This document shows, piece by piece, positions 18,201 through 26,506 of a DNA stretch of 64,000 nt. The notes beneath the pieces are model-generated. The model made no database searches. It was not told where the DNA came from and worked only from the letters and a program-made list of their open reading frames with translations. The stretch is taken from the NCBI GenBank assembly GCA_030425485.1, contig JAUIAM010000003.1, forward strand, positions 1 through 64,000. Direction: 5' to 3'. The position numbers and the translations under genes are program-made. The number at the start of each line of letters is the position of its first letter. Positions within the stretch are counted from its first letter, which is position 1. Source of the DNA: Verrucomicrobiia bacterium (lineage in GTDB: Bacteria; Verrucomicrobiota; Verrucomicrobiia; Opitutales; Cerasicoccaceae).

Positions 18201-19204
18201 AAAATACCAGCGACTTAAACAAAGCCCTCGATGTTGAGCCCAGTGCTCAGCGAAAGCTGCATTGGCAGAGTCGTAAACAACTGGGCGACCAAGTTATTGC
18301 AGGCTGGCTTGTTACACTCGTTTTGCTTGCCTGCCAGCTTACAGCCTTTGGAGAACAAAGTATGTCATTGAAAAGTAATATCTCTTATGGCGAATTTTCT
18401 GCGCAAAAACTGGATATTTATCTTCCGCCGGGGGAACCTCCTTTTCCCGTAGCCATGTTCATTCACGGAGGCGGTTGGGTGAATGGAGATAAGGTTGAAC
18501 AACTGGATGTGAACCGGAGAGACCGTCTCCTGTGGAGTGGGGTAGCGGTAGTATCGATCAACTATCGTTACATGGGAGCGGCGAAGCAGGCGGGTGTTTT
18601 TCCGCCAGTATTGCTACCGCTAAATGATAGCAAACGCGCCTTGCAGTTTATCCGGGCTCACGCGCGGGAATGGGGATTGGACCCCGAGCGTGTGGCATTG
18701 TTCGGCGGTTCGGCAGGAGCTTTTACTGCGCTGTGGCTAGGCCTCTCAGATGATATGGCCCAACCGAACGCTGACGATCCGATCCTGCGACAGTCCACCC
18801 GTGTATGTGCGATCGGTGCTTATGCCGCGCAGACAACGCTTGATCCAATACAAATGCGGCAGTGGGTTGGTCCCGAACTAACCTACGGTGCTCATGCGTT
18901 CGGACTAAACTCTTTCGACCGCTTTTTCCAGCGGCGTGATGAGTTCGTGCAGTGGTACCCTCAGATATCACCTGCTGCGATTATCGACGCTGGAGATCCG
19001 CCTGTTTACCTGAGTTACGATCAGGGGTTGAATCCGGAAAGCCCAGACAAGAGCTATTACACGCATTCCCCTCGCTTTGGTATAGGGTTCTTGGGTGTCA
19101 GCCAGGAAGTTGGCGCTACCTGTTTCCTGGATTATCCGGGACATCCAGCTCCTCCGGGGGAAGGGGATCTAATCGATTTTCTTATTCATAATCTCAACCG
19201 CTAA
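18197..19204 (+). CDS. Alpha/beta-hydrolase carbohydrate esterase
   Basis: 335 residues. A hydrophobic segment at ~32-52 is a signal anchor or late signal peptide. The oxyanion-hole motif HGGGW (90-94) and the nucleophile elbow G-G-S-A-G (Ser172) are those of the hormone-sensitive-lipase/BD-FAE group of deacetylases. The catalytic His is probably in 'LDYPGHPAP' near the C-terminus. It overlaps the preceding glycosidase by 4 bases, so it probably removes acyl groups from the same polymer. A Met at residue 56 could be an alternative, cytoplasmic start. Confidence 0.85.
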   Translation: MKNTSDLNKALDVEPSAQRKLHWQSRKQLGDQVIAGWLVTLVLLACQLTAFGEQSMSLKSNISYGEFSAQKLDIYLPPGEPPFPVAMFIHGGGWVNGDKVEQLDVNRRDRLLWSGVAVVSINYRYMGAAKQAGVFPPVLLPLNDSKRALQFIRAHAREWGLDPERVALFGGSAGAFTALWLGLSDDMAQPNADDPILRQSTRVCAIGAYAAQTTLDPIQMRQWVGPELTYGAHAFGLNSFDRFFQRRDEFVQWYPQISPAAIIDAGDPPVYLSYDQGLNPESPDKSYYTHSPRFGIGFLGVSQEVGATCFLDYPGHPAPPGEGDLIDFLIHNLNR

Positions 19205-19232
19205 GCCGTCCATACTTAGCTGTTATTCTATC

Positions 19233-20546
19233 ATGTCTTCAGGTCAAAATGTCATCTGGATTTTTGGTGATCAGCATCGTGCTCAAGCCTTGGGTTGTGC
19301 TGGGGATCCTAATGTAAGTACGCCAAATTTGGACGCCTTTGCGGCAGAGGGACTTCACATTACTCACGCTGTTAGTGGTAGTCCGTTGTGCTGCCCGTTC
19401 CGAGGTTCTTTAATCTCCGGTCAATATGCACACCGCAGTGTTCCTGGGCATGAGTATCATTTGCCCGAGGGACAGGAAACCATAGCGCATGCCTTCAACG
19501 ATGCTGGTTATGATACTGCCTATTTTGGCAAGTGGCACTTGGATGGCTTTCACGAGACCCAGGGGCGAGCCGCCTTTCACGTCATTCCAGAAGAACGTCG
19601 TGGCGGTTTCAAACATTGGGTTGGTTATGAGAATAACAATGCTCCTTTCGACAGCTGGGTTCACGGTTGCGATAACCGTTTCACTATGCCTACACGATTG
19701 CCTGGATTTGAAACAGACTGCCTTACCGATCTATTTATCGAGTACCTGATGAGTCCTTATCGCGAGGAGCGTCCCTTCTTTGGAGTGCTTTCCGTACAGC
19801 CACCGCACAACCCTTATACAGCCCCAGAAGGATGGATGGGGCGCCATACGCCAGCGGATATCGAACTTCGGCCTAATGTGCCGCAATTCTGCCACAAAAA
19901 TGCTCAGCGAGATTTAGCAGGTTATTATGCCATGATCGAAAATCTTGACTGGAATTTTGGACGTATCATTCAGGCACTTGACGAAGCTGGCCTCGCTGAA
20001 AAGACCCATGTGCTTTTCTTCTCCGATCACGGAGATATGCACGGAAGCCACGGGCAGTGGAAGAAGACGACTTTTTATGAAGAGTCAGTGCGCGTTCCTT
20101 GTCTCTACCGTTGCGGACGAAGTCGCTACGGGCATTTGACGGGAAGAACAAATTGGTTATTCAACCATGTCGATTACTCTGCTACCAGCTTGGGACTTTG
20201 TGGCCTTCCAGTTCCAGACGGCATGCAGGGCTTTGACTACAGTCCGCTACTTCGCCAAGAGCAGGCCGATGAGTCTGCTCCCGATTCTGCCTTGATTCAA
20301 ATTGTCCGGGCCTCGGGACACTGGGATAGTGTAGACCGCGAATGGCGTGGCATCATCACACGGGATGGCTGGAAATACGCCACTTTTGTAAATCATCCAT
20401 GGCTGCTTTTTAACCTCAATGACGATCCTTTCGAGCAGGCAAATCTAGCATATAACTCCCGATTTTTCGGCAAACTCGATCAACTTCATAGGAAGCTTTT
20501 ACAGTGGTTGGAGCGTACGGGCGACAACTTTCTGCTACCCATGTGA
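19233..20546 (+). CDS. Family S1 sulfatase, second
   Basis: 437 residues. The formylglycine motif is CCPFR with the modified Cys at residue 53. Metal ligands appear in 'IFGDQHRAQ' (Asp13-Gln14) and in 'LFFSDHGDMHGSHGQW'. It differs clearly from the sulfatase at 13743-15194, so the two probably attack differently placed sulfates. No signal peptide is visible. It sits in the same-strand run of degradative genes, 28 bases after the esterase. Confidence 0.92.
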   Translation: MSSGQNVIWIFGDQHRAQALGCAGDPNVSTPNLDAFAAEGLHITHAVSGSPLCCPFRGSLISGQYAHRSVPGHEYHLPEGQETIAHAFNDAGYDTAYFGKWHLDGFHETQGRAAFHVIPEERRGGFKHWVGYENNNAPFDSWVHGCDNRFTMPTRLPGFETDCLTDLFIEYLMSPYREERPFFGVLSVQPPHNPYTAPEGWMGRHTPADIELRPNVPQFCHKNAQRDLAGYYAMIENLDWNFGRIIQALDEAGLAEKTHVLFFSDHGDMHGSHGQWKKTTFYEESVRVPCLYRCGRSRYGHLTGRTNWLFNHVDYSATSLGLCGLPVPDGMQGFDYSPLLRQEQADESAPDSALIQIVRASGHWDSVDREWRGIITRDGWKYATFVNHPWLLFNLNDDPFEQANLAYNSRFFGKLDQLHRKLLQWLERTGDNFLLPM

Positions 20547-20594
20547 CGGCCTCTCTTCTCGCTATAATAAGCCGTATAAGGCTTGCGCTATATT

Positions 20595-22049
20595 ATGTAC
20601 AAACAAGTCCTTAATAAATTTCTTGGTCGGTTCAAAACACGGGTTCCCGAAAAGGATCGTGTGCCTTTTTGGCAAAAAGTTGCTTATGGCTTAGGGGGTC
20701 CCGTGGAGGGTACCTCAAACTGGATACCAATGCAGAACCTGACGCCGGTCTATAATATCGGACTAGGTCTAAATCCAGCCTTACTCAGTATTATCGCTAT
20801 GCTTTGGCGAGCCTGGGATGCTTTTTCAGACCCAATTATGGGGAATGTTTCTGACAATGCGCGTACTCGCTGGGGGCGTCGTCGTCCTTTTATTGTCGTA
20901 GGGGGCATCTTGGCTGGGATGACTGCACCGCTCATGTGGTGGGCACCATGGGGGATGAGTGAAGCGGCGACATTCCTGTGGTTACTACTCACCGGCATAT
21001 TGTTTTACAGCTGCTTCACGATCTGGTCGATGCCCTACTATAGCCTACATTTGGAGATGACACCTGACTATGATGAGCGTACCAACATTACCGCCTACCG
21101 CGCCTTCTCCCAGCAAATTGTATCGCTCTTGGCAGGTTGGATTCTCGCTGGGGCTTCTTTGACGTTTTTCAGCACGACGCCCGATGGCAGTCCCAATCTT
21201 GTCAACGGAATGCGTTATATCAGCATCGGACTCGGTATTGTAACGATTTGCCTCGGAGTATTACCGGGTATTTTCGTCAAGGAACGTTACTACGAAAAGG
21301 AAACTTCCAAACAAGCTAAGCAGAAGCTCATCCCCTCTTTGAAGCAGACGCTTAAAACCCGACCATTTCTTCTGGTTGTCGCTATCGTCTTTACCAAGAC
21401 CTTTGGATTCAGTTTGGTGGGTACTCTGGGTTTCTACGTCAATGCGTACTATGTATGCAAAGGCGATGTTCAATTGGCTGCCACCATTAACGGTGTTAAA
21501 ACGACTTTGTTGTTTGCCCCTAACCTCGTTGCCATACCTGTGTGCACATGGCTCGCAAGCCGGTATGGAAAGAAGCTGCTTCTCTATTTAGTAGCGATTA
21601 CCGGTATCGTCGGGAATTTATCAATCTTTGTTTTCTACACTCCCGATAACCCGTGGCTGCAGTTGATTCCAGCACTAATGATCGGGCCTTTGAGTATGGG
21701 GATGTGGCTTGTCGTTCCGGCCATGCTGGCTGATGTCAGTGATTACGATGAACTGGTCACTGGTGTACGGAGGGAAGGTAGTTTCTCTGCCGTATTCTCT
21801 TGGACAAACAAGGTTTCTCATACCCTAACCAGTGGCCTGAGTGGCTTCATTCTGGTGTGGACCGGTTTCAATATTAACTTCGGATCAGAACAGCCAGAAC
21901 ATGTACTGCGCAATCTTGAGCTGTGCTACAGCCTGATTCCCGTTACTCTGCTAATACTAAACTTGGTTTGCGTTAGCTGCTATGGCCTGAGCCGTAAGCG
22001 TATGGCTGAAATTCGGACCGAACTCGAAGCACGACGCGGAATAATTTAA
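20595..22049 (+). CDS. GPH-family sugar:cation symporter (MelB-like MFS)
   Basis: 484 residues from the ATG at 20595. A TTG at 20583 would add four residues. About twelve hydrophobic helices are visible. The motif 'WDAFSDPIMGNVSDNARTRW' followed by GRRRPF is the diagnostic GPH/MelB loop between helices 2 and 3, and 'VPAMLADVSDYDEL' matches the loop after helix 10. It would import the mono- or oligosaccharides released outside the cell with Na+ or H+. It follows the second sulfatase by 48 bases. In the absence of a SusC/D pair it is the locus's only visible sugar importer. Confidence 0.92.
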   Translation: MYKQVLNKFLGRFKTRVPEKDRVPFWQKVAYGLGGPVEGTSNWIPMQNLTPVYNIGLGLNPALLSIIAMLWRAWDAFSDPIMGNVSDNARTRWGRRRPFIVVGGILAGMTAPLMWWAPWGMSEAATFLWLLLTGILFYSCFTIWSMPYYSLHLEMTPDYDERTNITAYRAFSQQIVSLLAGWILAGASLTFFSTTPDGSPNLVNGMRYISIGLGIVTICLGVLPGIFVKERYYEKETSKQAKQKLIPSLKQTLKTRPFLLVVAIVFTKTFGFSLVGTLGFYVNAYYVCKGDVQLAATINGVKTTLLFAPNLVAIPVCTWLASRYGKKLLLYLVAITGIVGNLSIFVFYTPDNPWLQLIPALMIGPLSMGMWLVVPAMLADVSDYDELVTGVRREGSFSAVFSWTNKVSHTLTSGLSGFILVWTGFNINFGSEQPEHVLRNLELCYSLIPVTLLILNLVCVSCYGLSRKRMAEIRTELEARRGII

Positions 22050-22077
22050 ATCCGTACACATTAATTGATTCGACAAT

Positions 22078-23583
22078 ATGAACACACAAAACAAACCTAC
22101 CATGAATTCTGAACCGGCTATCAGCGACTATCGTAGCAAAGTGATGGGGTGCTGGCTTGGCAAGGCTGTCGGGGGCACATTGGGTATGCCATATGAAGGG
22201 CACGCTGGACCTTTGGACTTGGACTTTTATCGACCTGTTCCCGAAACGATGATCCCCAACGACGATCTTGATCTCCAGGTTCTCTGGGCATGTCTGCTTG
22301 ATGAGCAGGAGCAGACATGCGTACGTCCCGAGCTTTTCATTAAGGGCTGGCAGGAGCATATCGACTTCCCTTGGGATGAGTATGGCGTCTGCAAGCGTAA
22401 TCTGACAGATGGCATCATGCCTCCGTTGAGCGGCAGCTACGACAACTGGTTCGCTAACGGTATGGGGGCAGCCATTCGCAGTGAGTTGTGGGCATGTTTA
22501 GCTCCGGGAAATCCCGAGCTCGCGGCCGCATATGCCCGTGAGGATGCCTGTCTTGACCATGCCGGGGAAGGACTATGGGCCGAAGTCTGGTTGGCAGCGC
22601 TGCAGAGCGCTGCCTTTGTTGAAACCGATATAAATAAGGTCATCGCTATTGGCTTTAACTACATCCCCGACGGGTCGATTCTGCGTAACGCGATTGAAGA
22701 CACGCAGCGTTGGTGGGATGAGAGTGGAAACTGGAGACAAGTTCGCGCTCAAATACTTGAAAGATACGGGCACGAGAACTTTACCAATGTGACCGAAAAC
22801 CTAGCATTTACATACTTGGCGCTACTGGATGGAGAGGGGGATTTCAGCCGAAGTATTTGCACTGCTGCCAATTGCGGTAAAGACACCGATTGCACCGCTG
22901 CGACCGTCGGTGCTCTGCTGGGAATTATGAACCCAGACTCAATCGGTGAGAATTGGCTTGCTCCTATTGGGCGCAATCTCGTGCTCAGCCCTGAGATCAC
23001 GGGAATCACGCCACCGGATTCGTTGGACACCTTTACGGATCTGGTGATCGACTTGCGGGAACGCCTGGGAGGGAAGATGCCAGTTCGTGCGAATGCCGCT
23101 TCATTGCCCCACGACTTTTCGATTCCGGCTCAAATTGGTTCTGCTGATCTACCATGGTTTGGGCAGGGTTGGGAGACTGGAAAGCATTTAGAATTAATTT
23201 TGCCCTCCATGAAGTCGGTTCGTTTTGACGGTACTTTTGCTACTGTAGATTCTGCGGAATTTGATTGTGATGCTATCTTTGTGGAGTATCGATTTCGCCT
23301 TGATCATGCTACTCGTGTACGCGTGTTCTTCAATACGCATGAAAACTGCCGGGTATTTCTAAATGGGAACTATGCCTTTGGGCGCGAGAGCGGACGGATG
23401 GCTCCGTCTCCCCACCGGGTCCCGTATAACCAATCGATCGATACTCAGTTGGACCCCGGGGAACATACCTTGATCGCCGTTTTGAAAAGGCCAGAGACGC
23501 CAAGGAAAATGGAATGGGTGGCCGGAGTCAGCGATTGCGACGATAACGACCAGTGGATCCCTGATGTCTGGATGCGTTTGTGA
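22078..23583 (+). CDS. ADP-ribosylglycohydrolase-fold protein with C-terminal beta domain
   Basis: 501 residues. The N-terminal ~330 residues follow the ADP-ribosyl-GH (DraG) family: 'VMGCWLGKAVGGTLGMPYEG' at the start, 'PNDDLDLQVLWA' with metal-binding acidic residues, and 'CGKDTDCTAATVGALLGI', the paired-Asp metal site. Residues ~355-500 form a beta-sandwich of the galactose-binding type. Members of this fold inside sugar loci probably act on glycosides and not on ADP-ribosylated proteins, but that is inference. It is the last gene of the cluster. Met9 is an alternative start. Confidence 0.8.
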   Translation: MNTQNKPTMNSEPAISDYRSKVMGCWLGKAVGGTLGMPYEGHAGPLDLDFYRPVPETMIPNDDLDLQVLWACLLDEQEQTCVRPELFIKGWQEHIDFPWDEYGVCKRNLTDGIMPPLSGSYDNWFANGMGAAIRSELWACLAPGNPELAAAYAREDACLDHAGEGLWAEVWLAALQSAAFVETDINKVIAIGFNYIPDGSILRNAIEDTQRWWDESGNWRQVRAQILERYGHENFTNVTENLAFTYLALLDGEGDFSRSICTAANCGKDTDCTAATVGALLGIMNPDSIGENWLAPIGRNLVLSPEITGITPPDSLDTFTDLVIDLRERLGGKMPVRANAASLPHDFSIPAQIGSADLPWFGQGWETGKHLELILPSMKSVRFDGTFATVDSAEFDCDAIFVEYRFRLDHATRVRVFFNTHENCRVFLNGNYAFGRESGRMAPSPHRVPYNQSIDTQLDPGEHTLIAVLKRPETPRKMEWVAGVSDCDDNDQWIPDVWMRL

Positions 23584-23618
23584 GTAAATCTCGAGTCTGC
23601 CTGTCATATAGCTGACCC

Positions 23619-24806
23619 ATGCCATCTTTACGTTTAAGTCGATTCTGTCGGCCCGAGGTTTTGGCGTCGATCCGCCCGGAGCTGCTGCGCTGTTTTCTTG
23701 AGCCTTATCAGTCCTATTTTGAAGGACGTGGCTTTGACCTTGAATGTCTGCGTGAGCATTCCGGGGTTGAGACGCGACGGCACTTGTCGGGTATTCTGAT
23801 GGCGCCGACACCGGAGGTTCCACCGATGCTGGTGGACGCGCTCTATTGCATTCATGAGGTTGCGGTCGATGTGAACACGGATCAGTTGGAGCGCACCGTT
23901 GAGAGCGAAGGTGTGACGCTCGCTACGAATCCGTCCCTGCTGGAAATCGCCCTCTCGCTGTGGATAGCGGCCCCCGAGGCATTGAAAGGGATACACCGGC
24001 GCGGGCTGACCACCCGTCGGCGTTCCTATGTTTACTTCAGTGCGGAGTACTCAGCCGAGGGGGCTTTTTCACTCAATAACGAGCGTGTCCGGCAGTTGGA
24101 GAACTGCCTGGCACTCTACTTCAAGCGAAAAAATCGCGGGGATGGCTGCAAGGTTTACCATTATTCGGATGAGCACGAGCACAGCTTCCTGATCAGCCAC
24201 GGCGAGCTTTACCGGCGGGAAGCGGTTTGGGAGGAAGGGCGTCCTGGGATCATCGCTTTCCGCCCCAAAAAATACGATGCGGTGGTGTACAACAGCTTTA
24301 CCGAAGAGCTGGGGATCAACGCGCCGACCGAGACCCTGCGAGAGCACTACCGCAGGCAGTTCGGCTTTTATCTCTTTGGCCGCGAGAACCATTTCCCGAG
24401 CCGGAGCAAATATACGCTGGAGCCCTTGCTGCGGGATCGGGAGGCGTCGCTCTTTACCGGCGATGTTCCTGAAATCCAATGGGCCCGCTTATCGGAGCTG
24501 AGCTACGCCATCGAAGACAGCACGCCGGAAGTTCGCACGCACAAGGCCAGCGACGTGTTCATCGCATTGGAACGCCACCGTCATGATGTGCCGCGCCGTA
24601 TTCGTCCGGTCAAGGCGACGTTCCGGCTGACGTTTGTCGAGCAGTCCAAGTCGCGCACGCTGACGATAAAACCCACCAATATCGCGCTCTACAGCCGTGG
24701 TGAAGACAGTCCGGTGATTGAGGATTGGCTTCACCGAAGGGGGTTCATCGTGCGCAGCAAAGTCACGGGCCATGAGCAGTGCGAGCATCTTCTGGACATC
24801 GATTGA
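23619..24806 (+). CDS. Unrecognised protein A of the recombinase-linked set
   Basis: 395 residues and no family recognised. It has no signal peptide or membrane segment, is rich in Arg and Glu, and looks cytoplasmic and mixed alpha/beta. Notable parts are a basic 'RRGLTTRRRSYVYFSAEYS' region near 130-150 and a conserved-looking tail 'RTLTIKPTNIALYSRGEDSP' then 'IEDWLHRRGFI'. The gene overlaps the next frame by 35 bases, which indicates one transcript. It begins 36 bases after the sugar locus and is convergent with the serine-recombinase module, so it probably belongs to the integrated element. It could be a regulator, a DNA-binding partner or a defence component. Confidence 0.7.
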   Translation: MPSLRLSRFCRPEVLASIRPELLRCFLEPYQSYFEGRGFDLECLREHSGVETRRHLSGILMAPTPEVPPMLVDALYCIHEVAVDVNTDQLERTVESEGVTLATNPSLLEIALSLWIAAPEALKGIHRRGLTTRRRSYVYFSAEYSAEGAFSLNNERVRQLENCLALYFKRKNRGDGCKVYHYSDEHEHSFLISHGELYRREAVWEEGRPGIIAFRPKKYDAVVYNSFTEELGINAPTETLREHYRRQFGFYLFGRENHFPSRSKYTLEPLLRDREASLFTGDVPEIQWARLSELSYAIEDSTPEVRTHKASDVFIALERHRHDVPRRIRPVKATFRLTFVEQSKSRTLTIKPTNIALYSRGEDSPVIEDWLHRRGFIVRSKVTGHEQCEHLLDID

Positions 24807-25809
24807 GGTGATCGGTTTCGGAGCACGCGACGCGGCGATTCGACATTATCTGAGTGAGGCTTATGATCAGGTACACCCGTATCTTATGCCGTGTCCCGAA
24901 TTAACGGTGCAGATTGCTTGTAAGCGGACGCGTGAAGGTCATGCTTGCATGTATAGGATTGTCGAGGAAGCAGAGCCAGACGGCACTTATGCTGCTGTCT
25001 GCGACGATCACTTTTGTCCGACGAGATTCTATACCCGCGAGGAACTGGTCCGCTACACGATCAACCCGCAGATCCTAGTTCCGGCCATCGCTCGCTGCTT
25101 GGGATTGCACCCACAGGTCAGCTCGGTTGTGGACGATGTCTGGCAGGTCGGAACTCTTCCGGTGGCAACGGAGCACACGCTGGTGCTCTTCACGCGGGTC
25201 AGGTATGAGGATGCGATGCAGCGGGTGCTGGAAGCACTCATCATTAAAGGGAGTAACCGTTTCATACTGGTAACGCCCACGGCCCGATATTTGAACGAGA
25301 CGAGTCGGAGCCTACTGGCACGGGCGGAAAGCCTCTCCTTCCCCTTGGATGAAGTCACTGTCATCAACGACCACGAACCGGTCCTGACCGAGGCCGGGCG
25401 CGTGCGCTGGCAGAAGACGAAAGAATCCATCGGTGGCAGTCGTGTGGTGGAAGCTGTCTTTCCAACGCCACCAGGGGCAATGTGGCAGGACCTGTCGCTG
25501 GTGTTTCGTGACGGACATACGTTGACGGCCTCTATTGGCTCCACTCGGGCTACCTACACGTTCCAGTCGATGGGGATGGTGAACCGGAAGAAGATGACTC
25601 CGGATGAGCAATGGCTATTGCTACGACACTTTGCCGAGGAAATGGGCACCTTCACGTGGCAAAGCAAATACGCCGATCCGCGAAACAAGAAGCGTAAGTC
25701 CCGCTTGAGTTCCGGCCTCCGGGCTGTGTTTGGCATCCCGGGAAGCCCTTTTGTCTACCGCAAGGAGTGCCGAGGGTGGGAATGCGTTTTTAACATTCGT
25801 ATGGACTGA
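24772..25809 (+). CDS. Unrecognised protein B of the recombinase-linked set
   Basis: 345 residues from the ATG at 24772. An upstream ATG at 24718 would lie deep in gene A. No family recognised. The N-terminal half has a Cys/His cluster: 'LMPCPELTVQIACKR', 'EGHACMYR' and 'VCDDHFCPTRFYTREELVRY', possibly a metal site. The middle part 'NRFILVTPTARYLNETSRSL' looks like an alpha/beta core. The C-terminus 'GLRAVFGIPGSPFVYRKECRG' then WECVF is distinctive. It is coupled to gene A by a 35-base overlap and followed 26 bases later by a small coiled-coil gene. Confidence 0.7.
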   Translation: MSSASIFWTSIEVIGFGARDAAIRHYLSEAYDQVHPYLMPCPELTVQIACKRTREGHACMYRIVEEAEPDGTYAAVCDDHFCPTRFYTREELVRYTINPQILVPAIARCLGLHPQVSSVVDDVWQVGTLPVATEHTLVLFTRVRYEDAMQRVLEALIIKGSNRFILVTPTARYLNETSRSLLARAESLSFPLDEVTVINDHEPVLTEAGRVRWQKTKESIGGSRVVEAVFPTPPGAMWQDLSLVFRDGHTLTASIGSTRATYTFQSMGMVNRKKMTPDEQWLLLRHFAEEMGTFTWQSKYADPRNKKRKSRLSSGLRAVFGIPGSPFVYRKECRGWECVFNIRMD

Positions 25810-25835
25810 TTTTATCTATAAACACAAACGTAATA

Positions 25836-26213
25836 ATGAAAATAGACGACGAACTGAAGCGTATCGAGCAAGAGAAGAAAAATCTGCAAAAGCGAAAACA
25901 ACAACTGCTGGAGCAGAAGAAAAAGCGAAAGGCTGCTTTGTCCAAACTTAACTCTCTGGTCAAGCAGAGTGGATTCGATACGCCGAAGGCGCTGGTAGAG
26001 GCGTTGATCGAGACGTATGACATTCGCTTGCATCAAGGCCGTGATACCGCCCCGGCCAAACGGCGCAAGCACACCCGGATGACGCCGGAGCTACGCAATC
26101 GGATCAAGGTCATGCTGAAAGCGCAGTCGATGAGCCGGGTATCGAAGGAGTTGCAGATCAGCTACGCGGTCATCGCCAAGGTGGCCAACGGAGCCTACAA
26201 CAAGCTCAAGTAG
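25836..26213 (+). CDS. Small coiled-coil DNA-binding-like protein
   Basis: 125 residues. Residues 1-45 are a highly charged coiled coil (repeated E/K/Q heptads). After a linker, residues ~75-125 are basic, with a helix-turn-helix-like ending 'MSRVSKELQISYAVIAKVA'. The architecture, oligomerisation helix plus C-terminal DNA-binding unit, resembles nucleoid-type or MerR-like dimers without matching a named family. It ends 5 bases before the convergent recombinase-partner gene. It is probably a regulator of the element. Confidence 0.75.
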   Translation: MKIDDELKRIEQEKKNLQKRKQQLLEQKKKRKAALSKLNSLVKQSGFDTPKALVEALIETYDIRLHQGRDTAPAKRRKHTRMTPELRNRIKVMLKAQSMSRVSKELQISYAVIAKVANGAYNKLK

Positions 26214-26218
26214 CCGCA

Positions 26219-26506
26219 TTAGAGCAAGCGTCGCTCCTGTTCTCTCGGTTCGATCAGGCGGAGGTTCATGATACGGGTGATGGCGGAACGGTCCATGCCG
26301 CTGATGGCGGCCAGTTCAGCGTAGTCGCGGACTTTCCCTTCCGCCAGCCACTCGTCAAAGACGATGGCGAAGGCCATCAGGCGGGTCTCGCGGGGAACGG
26401 GCGGGGGCAGGCGTTTCGCCTGCGGCGGCTCGCCCGGCTTGAGGGTGCGAGCCCCGCGCCTGCCCGCGCCGAAATAAACCTTGCGTGTGATGGTCGGGCC
26501 ACTCAT
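26219..26506 (-). CDS. Small HTH partner of serine recombinase
   Basis: 95 residues from the ATG at 26506, which overlaps the recombinase stop (ATGA). A longer frame upstream is an out-of-frame shadow of the recombinase. The C-terminal half contains a helix-turn-helix, 'YAELAAISGMDRSAITRIMN', like that of small DNA-binding proteins encoded right after recombinases of this type. The N-terminus is basic ('ITRKVYFGAGRRG'). It probably regulates or directs the recombinase. Coupled translation with the recombinase supports a shared role. Confidence 0.8.
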   Translation of the reverse strand: MSGPTITRKVYFGAGRRGARTLKPGEPPQAKRLPPPVPRETRLMAFAIVFDEWLAEGKVRDYAELAAISGMDRSAITRIMNLRLIEPREQERRLL

